Source: an uncultured Coprococcus sp.
GTDB taxonomy: Bacteria > Bacillota > Clostridia > Lachnospirales > Lachnospiraceae
Reading direction: 5' to 3'
DNA: 25,240 nt
Assembly (NCBI GenBank): GCA_900548315.1
Contig: URJU01000013.1
Location: forward strand, 1-25,240
The position numbers were made by a program, and so were the translations under genes. This document shows, piece after piece, positions 16,605 to 22,381 of this stretch. Position 1 is the first letter of the stretch. Every line of letters starts with the position of its first letter. The notes beneath the pieces are model-generated. The model made no database searches, was not told the DNA's origin, and worked only from the letters and a program-made list of their open reading frames with translations.

Positions 16605-18347
16605 TTATACAAGGAAATGCTCTGTACCAAGCCGCAAATGTATGATCTTGTCATATTTCTTCTTGATAGAATGTCTGAACCTCCTGCTCTCCTTTGGTGA
16701 CAACATTTTCTCAAGATCGCCATCGCTGAATATCGTCTTATCACACAGGATCTTGTACTTTATATTCCAGTCATATATCAGACTTGTGCAGTTATCTATA
16801 CTAAATCTAAGCATAGATCCCTTATTTCTTCCCAGAAATACACTAACGTTCCACATACGCTTTGCCACCGAATTCTTTGCATCGAACACGACCTCTGCCC
16901 CTGGGTATTTACGCCACACTGCATCTAGAAATCCCTTTAATCTCTCGTGGTCAAAATACTTTGTCATATCATATAATACAAACAAAACAGCTGTATCGCG
17001 TGGCTTTGATATCTGATCAAGCCATCTGTAATCGAATATATTCTCACCTATGTTCACCTCTCTGTCCCGGGTGTCCATGTATTTTCTTCGAAGTTCTATC
17101 CTCTCTGGATAATCTATGTTGTACCACCTGATCCTGCCATTGTCCACTCTCCCAAACATCGTATCAAGCTCAGCTCCGACATTAACTATTATTCCATCTG
17201 CGTATCTGTTGACGAAATTCCTCACCCGATCATCCATAGCCACCAGTCTTTCCATGATAACCATCCTGTCACGAAATGTATACTGGGAATTTCTGTTCTT
17301 ATGTTCAATCCCTATCCTGTCTGCCAGTCTGATCGACTCAGAGTCCTCATACAGCTTTGGATACCTCTCTGCCATCATGGCTCTGCACCAGATGTCATTC
17401 TCTATATCAGCAGGCACAAAATCAGAGTCGCCTTTCACGCTCGCCACTATCTTCTTTATTATAGAGCGGCACTCCGGTATATATGGATGGTCAAAATAAT
17501 CATGTACCACAGAATAATACTGGTAAAAATTGACTTTTGTATTGGTCCGTTTCACCTTATCATAAAGCTTTCGGGCATAGCAGTTCAGCATGTCTCCATC
17601 CACCGTAAATATAGCTATCTCGTCACATATATCCGTCAGATCTGAATACACTGGACTAGTCAGGTCAACTCGCCCAGCCGCCCCTTTCACCCAGTACTGA
17701 CCGAGAAAACGCTTTATCTCCGGAGTATAATAATACCCATATGCAAACCTGTGCCTATCCCCCATCTCCTGCTCCAAATCCATGTCATTAAATTCTGTAT
17801 CCAGAACCGGAGAACAGAGCACCAGCTTATCCGGTCTTCTGATACCGTTCTTCCAGAGTTGTAGCGCAACTGACAAGGCAAGACAACCGCCAGAAGAATT
17901 GCCCAACAACACTATACGGTCTGCCTCCTCCTTTTCACACAATTTTTCATATGCCCCAGACAGCATATCCACTGCCTCAGCCACTGAATGTTCCGGAGCA
18001 AGGGGATATACCGGAATAACTGCTCCATATCCTGTATTCTCAACGGTATCCAACACAAATTTCCACTCACTGTGACTCATCTGAGATACAAATCCACCTC
18101 CGTGAAGGAACATAAAATATTCCTTCACCGCCTTGTTCTTTGGTGTCACATAGAAACACATGCCGCCTTTCTCGAACACAGATCTTATGTTGAGCTTATT
18201 CTCATTGTATGCTGGCGGATTATAGTCCTGTTTTTTCTGCTGTTTTACCGCCAATTTGTATATATCTGAGGCTTTCATCCTCATATCATCAAGCATGATA
18301 TGCCCCAGTTTTTCAAATGCCATGCTTAAATAATTCTGACTTCCCAT
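16605..18347 (-). CDS. Alpha/beta hydrolase fused to LCM/TcmP-like methyltransferase
   Basis: A 580-aa two-domain protein. Residues ~55-305 are an HSL-type alpha/beta hydrolase: oxyanion motif HGGG at 82-85, nucleophile elbow GNSSGG at 149-154 (Ser151), probable acid Asp252 and His282. Residues ~315-580 resemble the leucine carboxyl methyltransferase/TcmP family: an N-terminal helical part (RDRMVIMERLVAMDDRVRNFV), SAM motif VNVGAELDTMFGR at 388-400, and Asp412 in NIDYPE, expected to contact the SAM ribose. No signal peptide is seen, so it is cytosolic. ATG is preceded by AAAGGTGAG. It is divergent from panD, with a promoter at 18425-18452. The substrate is unknown. An ester hydrolase plus a carboxyl O-methyltransferase suggests paired or opposing ester chemistry, but that is inference. 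Confidence 0.85.
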   Translation of the reverse strand: MGSQNYLSMAFEKLGHIMLDDMRMKASDIYKLAVKQQKKQDYNPPAYNENKLNIRSVFEKGGMCFYVTPKNKAVKEYFMFLHGGGFVSQMSHSEWKFVLDTVENTGYGAVIPVYPLAPEHSVAEAVDMLSGAYEKLCEKEEADRIVLLGNSSGGCLALSVALQLWKNGIRRPDKLVLCSPVLDTEFNDMDLEQEMGDRHRFAYGYYYTPEIKRFLGQYWVKGAAGRVDLTSPVYSDLTDICDEIAIFTVDGDMLNCYARKLYDKVKRTNTKVNFYQYYSVVHDYFDHPYIPECRSIIKKIVASVKGDSDFVPADIENDIWCRAMMAERYPKLYEDSESIRLADRIGIEHKNRNSQYTFRDRMVIMERLVAMDDRVRNFVNRYADGIIVNVGAELDTMFGRVDNGRIRWYNIDYPERIELRRKYMDTRDREVNIGENIFDYRWLDQISKPRDTAVLFVLYDMTKYFDHERLKGFLDAVWRKYPGAEVVFDAKNSVAKRMWNVSVFLGRNKGSMLRFSIDNCTSLIYDWNIKYKILCDKTIFSDGDLEKMLSPKESRRFRHSIKKKYDKIIHLRLGTEHFLV

Positions 18348-18424
18348 TACTCACCTTTCCCATCAAACACCTGTCCATCTCATGCAATTATTTTTGCACA
18401 TGTATGTAATATAATCAAGAAATG

Positions 18425-18452
18425 ATTTTATTTCCTGTTGCATTATCGTCAA
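18425..18452 (-). promoter_or_regulatory. Hydrolase-methyltransferase promoter
   Basis: TTGACG (18447-18452) and TAAAAT (18425-18430) are 16 bases apart on the minus strand, about 78 bases before the start codon. The -35 box lies between the -35 and -10 of the divergent panD promoter, so the two overlap face to back. Confidence 0.6.
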
Positions 18453-18468
18453 ATTATGATATTATAAT
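18438..18468 (+). promoter_or_regulatory. panD promoter candidate
   Basis: A perfect TATAAT at 18463-18468 has TTGCAT at 18438-18443, a long 19-base spacer, so the -35 assignment is weak. Initiation is expected at about 18473-18476, right at the base of the leader hairpin. Confidence 0.55.
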
Positions 18469-18472
18469 TGCG

Positions 18473-18514
18473 ACAAGCATGGCAACTACGATTTTTCGCA
18501 GTGCTAATGCTTGT
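18473..18514 (+). promoter_or_regulatory. Candidate pan RNA motif in the panD leader
   Basis: ACAAGCAU (18473-18480) pairs with AUGCUUGU (18507-18514). After a bulged A (18506) on the 3' side, GGCA (18481-18484) pairs with UGCU (18502-18505), one pair being G:U. After a bulged A (18485) on the 5' side, CU pairs with AG (18500-18501), and CGA/UCG caps the hairpin. A single hairpin with two bulged A residues is the described signature of the pan motif, found upstream of pantothenate genes. I cannot run the Rfam model, so this is a candidate. Confidence 0.6.
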
Positions 18515-18525
18515 TTCATTGTAGA

Positions 18526-18548
18526 CTGACCAGGCTGTCAGATTTTTT
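18526..18548 (+). terminator. Terminator hairpin in the panD leader
   Basis: CTGAC (18526-18530) pairs with GTCAG (18537-18541) over a 6-base loop, then A and six U (18543-18548), 25 bases before the panD start. The stem is only 5 bp, so it may be a partial, regulated terminator acting with the upstream hairpin. It lies inside the upstream open frame that precedes the true panD start. Confidence 0.6.
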
Positions 18549-18573
18549 AGTGGCAGCAGAAAGGCAAAAGCTT

Positions 18574-18960
18574 ATGAATATCACAATGTTAAAGAGCAAA
18601 ATTCACAGAGCTGTCGTAACCCAGGCCGAACTCAATTACGTTGGGAGTATAACCGTTGATTCCGAACTTTTAAAGGCAGCCGGAATACTCGAGTATGAGC
18701 TTGTACAGATAGTCGATATAGAAAACGGCAATCGTTTTGAGACATATACCATTGCAGGTGAACCCGGATCAGGTGTTATGTGTTTAAACGGAGCCGCCGC
18801 TCGCCAGGTTCAGGTCGGAGATCACATAATCCTTATGTGCTACGCATCCATGACTCCGGACGAGGCAAAAGAGCATACTCCAAAGGTCGTTTTTGTAAAC
18901 GATGACAATACAATTTCAAGGATAACTGATTACGAAAAGCACGGTGATCTGTTCAAATAA
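18574..18960 (+). CDS. panD: Aspartate 1-decarboxylase proenzyme
   Basis: Converts L-aspartate to beta-alanine for pantothenate and CoA synthesis. It is a pyruvoyl enzyme made by self-cleavage. The length is 128 aa from ATG 18574 (MNITMLKSKIHRAVVTQAEL). Gly24-Ser25 in YVGSITVD is the autocleavage site, matching the E. coli numbering. GAAARQVQVGD and the IILMCYASM segment are conserved. The frame remains open 21 codons upstream (to 18511), but that part covers the leader terminator and lacks a ribosome binding site; AAAGG at 18560-18564 supports 18574. No panB or panC is adjacent, so it is a single-gene unit ending in a strong terminator. Confidence 0.96.
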   Translation: MNITMLKSKIHRAVVTQAELNYVGSITVDSELLKAAGILEYELVQIVDIENGNRFETYTIAGEPGSGVMCLNGAAARQVQVGDHIILMCYASMTPDEAKEHTPKVVFVNDDNTISRITDYEKHGDLFK

Positions 18961-18995
18961 GTCTTAATAGACAATGGGCAATTTGCTATGGCGTT

Positions 18996-19050
18996 AAACA
19001 GCGGCAGTCCATATATACTGTAAACATGTATATATGGACTGCCGCTGTTT
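18996..19050. terminator. Bidirectional terminator, panD / HAD
   Basis: Arms 18996-19018 and 19028-19050 are perfect 23-base reverse complements around a 9-base loop, between the convergent panD (plus) and HAD (minus) genes. Read plus it runs into UUUUAUAU; read minus it runs into UUUAACG. It therefore probably ends panD efficiently and the minus-strand operon at least partly. Confidence 0.9.
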
Positions 19051-19060
19051 TATATCAAAC

Positions 19061-19801
19061 TTACTCTTCTCTCAATAAACGCTCACAAAGTTTTGCCATA
19101 TCTGGTTTCTCCAGCATGATGTCTGCCTTTATATTTCTTTCATCATCATCATCCGGCGAAATATTGGAATGGATATAACAGGTATGCAGTCTCACCTGCT
19201 TTGCTGCCATTATATCACACACCGCATCATTCCCAACCATTATCGATCTGTCGGGGTTGATATGATTCCTATCCAACATCTGCTGATAAAAAACCGCATC
19301 AGGTTTCATCACTCCAAAGTCAGATGACAATGATATATCAGTGAAATATTCCTCTATTCCAAGCTCCCGTATCTCCGGTAAAGTAAACACGCTCTGTGCA
19401 TTTGACAGCACATAAAGTTTTTTTCCGGAATCCCTAAGTCTGCCCAGCATCTCCTTAACTCCACCATATAATCTTATATATTCCGTGGATGTTTTTCTGA
19501 ACTCCTGAGCTGCCTTAACTGTAAGTTCCGCGCACGTTTCCGCATCTTGTTCCTTTTTCTTTGTGAGTTGTTCAAATACATCTAGTATCTGTATCTCCGG
19601 GAATTTGAACTTTTTCTTTGCCATAGCCTGCTCTGCACGTCTGACCTGGCTCTTATATCTTGATCTAAGTCCCGCAGGATTGTATTTAACACCGTTTTCA
19701 GCATAGAATTCGCACATATGTTTCCATACCGCTATATTCTCCTCATCAGTGTGTATATCTATAAGCGTTCCGTATAGGTCAAATATTATATTGTCGTACA
19801 T
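19061..19801 (-). CDS. HAD-superfamily hydrolase, DxYGT type
   Basis: A 246-aa haloacid-dehalogenase-superfamily protein with an alpha-helical cap at about residues 18-90. Motif I is FDLYGTLID with nucleophile Asp8. The residue usually Asp in phosphatases is Tyr10, as in haloacid dehalogenases and several uncharacterised HAD members. Motif II is LSNAQ, motif III GVMKPDA (Lys) and motif IV MVGNDAVCDIMAAK. The ATG is preceded by AGGGGGAA. It is the last gene of the four-gene operon, 38 bases after the UPF0340 gene. The substrate is unknown, and phosphatase activity should not be assumed because of Tyr10. Confidence 0.88.
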   Translation of the reverse strand: MYDNIIFDLYGTLIDIHTDEENIAVWKHMCEFYAENGVKYNPAGLRSRYKSQVRRAEQAMAKKKFKFPEIQILDVFEQLTKKKEQDAETCAELTVKAAQEFRKTSTEYIRLYGGVKEMLGRLRDSGKKLYVLSNAQSVFTLPEIRELGIEEYFTDISLSSDFGVMKPDAVFYQQMLDRNHINPDRSIMVGNDAVCDIMAAKQVRLHTCYIHSNISPDDDDERNIKADIMLEKPDMAKLCERLLREE

Positions 19802-19839
19802 TCTGTTCCCCCTAGTAAATTCTGTTCAACGTCTGAATG

Positions 19840-20664
19840 CTATATTCCTTCTCTGTAACCCGCTCTGATTCCACCTATATATTTGGCTCTTGTCCTAGCC
19901 ATGACCACGCGCGCTCCGCCGACCATGCTGTGTTCCGCCCTTACTGGAACTGCCACAGGTGCCAGATGCATTCCTATTAGTGTATCTCCTATATCTATTC
20001 CCGCCTGTGCCTGAATATACTCTATCGCAACTGGTTCCTTCATGTCCGCATAAGCCGCAGTTGCAAACGAACCTCCAGCCTTAATCTGTGGAACAACATT
20101 AACTATAGGTATTCTGTTCTCCTTGGCATATGCCTTCTCCACGATGACAGCTCTGTTAAGGTGTTCACAGCACTGGGCTGCCATATATATTCCCGTTCCT
20201 GTAAGTTCATCAAGTATCGCACTAGCTATGCATTTGCCTATTTCCTCACTGGAAAATGAGCCTATTCTCATATTGGCAACCTCACTGGAAGAACATCCTA
20301 TGACAAGCGCATCCCCCAGCTCAAGATTTGCCACCGCAAGAAGATCTCTCACTGCACCGCGCACCTCCGGCTCTATCTCTGCCAGATGTCCGAAATGTTC
20401 TGTGGATACTCCCTGTCCCTTCGGTTTCAAACCTCCCTGAAAGACGTTCTCAGCTATTGTTTTCTGTTCACCTTCCGTATCCAATACGGATGTTTCTCCA
20501 GCATCAGTTACACTGACATACTCATCCTTGTCTATGGATACCGGAACCCCTGTCTTTCCAAGCACTGTCACGCCACCATACCATGTACTGTCAACTTCAA
20601 GAATATCTCCCACATTGTACTCCATTGAATACTCGTCCTTTTTCTGTACTATTTTTACCTTCAT
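19840..20664 (-). CDS. UPF0340 (YwlG/TIGR01440) protein with extra N-terminal domain
   Basis: Residues ~95-270 match the UPF0340/YwlG family of unknown function: VIGCSSSEV at ~121-129, QCCEHLNR at ~164-171, NVVPQIKAGGSFATAAY and GIDIGDTLIGMHL at ~222-234. YwlG proteins are normally about 180 aa; here a small domain at residues ~1-55 (VGDILEVDSTWYGG, GVPVSIDKDEYV), probably a beta-rich barrel, and a linker are fused in front. I choose ATG 20664 (MKVKIVQKKDEYS) because GAGGAAG lies just upstream. ATG 20694 overlaps the GNAT stop (TAATG) but has no ribosome binding site; coupled initiation there would add 10 residues. The conserved Cys, His and Asp residues suggest an enzyme, but no activity is known to me. 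Confidence 0.85.
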   Translation of the reverse strand: MKVKIVQKKDEYSMEYNVGDILEVDSTWYGGVTVLGKTGVPVSIDKDEYVSVTDAGETSVLDTEGEQKTIAENVFQGGLKPKGQGVSTEHFGHLAEIEPEVRGAVRDLLAVANLELGDALVIGCSSSEVANMRIGSFSSEEIGKCIASAILDELTGTGIYMAAQCCEHLNRAVIVEKAYAKENRIPIVNVVPQIKAGGSFATAAYADMKEPVAIEYIQAQAGIDIGDTLIGMHLAPVAVPVRAEHSMVGGARVVMARTRAKYIGGIRAGYREGI

Positions 20665-20693
20665 TATATCTTCCTCTTTTCCATTCTCATTCA

Positions 20694-21224
20694 TTACATG
20701 CGTTTTATTATTTTATATAGAAGAGAGCCATACATTTCTGTCATGACTTCCTCATATTCCTGCTTAGTAACATATTCTCCATATGTGAGCATTTCATATG
20801 TGACGCCAGCCTCCCTCACCTGATAATCAAGCAGATCCATACCATTCCTGTTGTAAAACGCCTTTCTCCTACATCTTTGATCATAGTTTGGAGCATCTTT
20901 ATCAAGGGGCTCTATATTAAGAAACATTTTTGTATTTTTATATTTTTGATGCACACATCTGAGTATCTCTGAGCCATAGCCACCATCTCTGGCATCTTCT
21001 GCTATCGCAAGAAACATCAAAGTCTTCACCCTGTCATTTCCTATCACATAGATAAGTCCAACAAATCTATCTCCATCAAGCACCGCACAGAACTGAGCTT
21101 TCCCCTGTCGGCATCTTCTTGTCAGCATCCACATCGGCGGTCTCTCTTCCCTTGGAAACGCTGAAATAAACAACTGTCTGACCTGCTTCTTATATTTTTC
21201 TGCATTTATAAATTCCAGTTTCAT
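20694..21224 (-). CDS. GNAT-family N-acetyltransferase
   Basis: A 176-aa protein with the GNAT acetyl-CoA signature: strand FVGLIYVIGNDRVKTLMFLAI followed by the pyrophosphate loop ARDGGYGSEIL at about residues 79-89, then a C-terminal part ending LLYKIIKRM. The start is ATG 21224 (MKLEFINAEKYKKQ), whose ribosome binding site GAGGAA overlaps the end of the DUF4097 gene two bases upstream. The frame is open further upstream, but that part overlaps the preceding gene and is not coding. The substrate is unknown. Overlapping stop and start signals on both sides show it is translated as part of the operon. Confidence 0.88.
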   Translation of the reverse strand: MKLEFINAEKYKKQVRQLFISAFPREERPPMWMLTRRCRQGKAQFCAVLDGDRFVGLIYVIGNDRVKTLMFLAIAEDARDGGYGSEILRCVHQKYKNTKMFLNIEPLDKDAPNYDQRCRRKAFYNRNGMDLLDYQVREAGVTYEMLTYGEYVTKQEYEEVMTEMYGSLLYKIIKRM

Positions 21225-21226
21225 TT

Positions 21227-22162
21227 TTATTCCTCTACATACTTGATCGTGATGTCTCCGGAATCTGTGGTTACAACACAATTTCCATTATGATTTTCTG
21301 ATATTTCAGGTATATTTATGTCTCCGCTCTGCGTGCGTGCAGCAATCCTTTTGGACGATAAAAGTGTAGCGTTTATGTCTCCCTTTATCGAATCGAACAC
21401 AAATGTCGGACTGTCACAGCCCTCCACATATATGTCTCCTTTTTGAGATTTGTAAGCAGATGTACTGTTTGCAAACAGGTTATATCCCTCAAACTTTCCA
21501 TCACCGACGCTGAACCGAAGATTGTCCGCTGCGACATTTATAACCGAAAGATCCCCACTATTTCCATCATAATAGAGATTTCTCACGCTCATTGTTGCAA
21601 GACTCACATCGCCAGACTCACTGGCAAGCCTCACCGTATCCGCCTTGACATTCACAAGATAGAGATTTCCTGTTTTTTCGGTCACCTCCAGGTTCTGACA
21701 TCTGAGCGACTGACTCGCCGAAATCTGGCCTGAACCAGACACCACACTTATTTTATCATATTGCCTTGACGGCAGTTCAACAGTTATATAGGGATCTTCC
21801 CCAAATCCTATATCCGAGCCAAATGTTCTCTCATCATCACAAGTTATCACCAGGGTATCATCCTCAACATACACTGAATGTGTCACCTGATCTGAATCAT
21901 AATAATATACATGACATTTTCCATCTGATGACGACTGAAGATTCACATCCATATCATTTGCCGCCTGTATACTTATATTGTTAAACAGCTCTTTTATATC
22001 AGCCGTCTTTTCCTCATATGAACTCTTTGCATTCGCCTTTTTTTCTTCTTTTATCTCCCTGCCTGCTTTATATCCCAGTACCGCCGAAGTCACTGTTATG
22101 CCTGCTATAGCGCATACGACAAGAATTATTATAGCACGCATTATCCATTTGGCTGCTTTCAA
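21227..22162 (-). CDS. DUF4097 (LiaG-like) membrane protein
   Basis: A 311-aa protein with one N-terminal transmembrane helix at about residues 7-32, a charged Lys/Glu-rich stretch, then a DUF4097-type right-handed beta-repeat domain from about residue 85 to the end, with recurrent SGD motifs (SESGDVSL, NSGDLSV, QSGDINI, DSGDITI). The start is TTG (22160-22162) behind CGGAGGT; the nearby ATG at 22169 is out of frame. It probably projects outward from the membrane. DUF4097 proteins often accompany envelope-stress systems, but no such regulators are adjacent here. It is the first gene of the operon, with a promoter at 22186-22214. Confidence 0.85.
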   Translation of the reverse strand: MKAAKWIMRAIIILVVCAIAGITVTSAVLGYKAGREIKEEKKANAKSSYEEKTADIKELFNNISIQAANDMDVNLQSSSDGKCHVYYYDSDQVTHSVYVEDDTLVITCDDERTFGSDIGFGEDPYITVELPSRQYDKISVVSGSGQISASQSLRCQNLEVTEKTGNLYLVNVKADTVRLASESGDVSLATMSVRNLYYDGNSGDLSVINVAADNLRFSVGDGKFEGYNLFANSTSAYKSQKGDIYVEGCDSPTFVFDSIKGDINATLLSSKRIAARTQSGDINIPEISENHNGNCVVTTDSGDITIKYVEE

Positions 22163-22185
22163 TATCCATACCTCCGTTCTTTTCC

Positions 22186-22214
22186 ATTATATATACAAAA
22201 CGGCTGTAATGCAA
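22186..22214 (-). promoter_or_regulatory. Promoter of the DUF4097-GNAT-YwlG-HAD operon
   Basis: TTGCAT (22209-22214) and TATAAT (22186-22191) with a 17-base spacer on the minus strand, about 24 bases before the DUF4097 start. The -35 box lies 10 bases from the first copy of the GC-rich repeat. Confidence 0.78.
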
Positions 22215-22223
22215 ACTTCCTTT

Positions 22224-22287
22224 GGGGACGGAGGTACCTGACCCCATACGCAGATCGGGGACGGAGGTACCTGTCCCCTCCGTCCCC
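22224..22287. repeat. REP-like GC-rich repeats
   Basis: Two 22-base copies (22224-22245 and 22257-22278) of GGGGACGGAGGTACCTGNCCCC differ only at one base (A or T). An inverted partial copy, TCCGTCCCC at 22279-22287, pairs perfectly with the first nine bases of copy 2. The core GGTACC is palindromic. The base composition is sharply different from the AT-rich surroundings. Such short palindromic units recur in Lachnospiraceae genomes and suggest a REP/MITE-like element; no transposase is present. Confidence 0.75.
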
Positions 22288-22303
22288 CCGTAGCTGTCTA
22301 TAT

Positions 22304-22348
22304 AAAAAAAGATCCCCGGAACACAATTCTGTGTCCGAGGACCTTTTT
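22304..22348. terminator. Terminator of the surface-protein gene
   Basis: Arms 22311-22325 and 22330-22343 pair over 14 bp, with one bulged base and G:U pairs in minus-strand RNA, around a 4-base loop. Seven U follow on the minus strand (22304-22310) and five U on the plus strand. It is an intrinsic terminator about 35 bases after the surface-protein stop. Confidence 0.88.
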
Positions 22349-22381
22349 CAACTTATGTTTATCATAATTTGTATTTTATTG

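Noticed and set aside
18511..18573. Upstream extension of panD by 21 codons
   Set aside because: The extra codons run through the leader terminator, lack a ribosome binding site and do not match the PanD N-terminus; starting at 18574 puts the cleavage Gly-Ser at 24-25 as in known PanD.
21225..21281. Longer GNAT start overlapping DUF4097
   Set aside because: The sequence before MKLEF is an out-of-frame reading of the DUF4097 C-terminus, and a ribosome binding site sits directly before ATG 21224.
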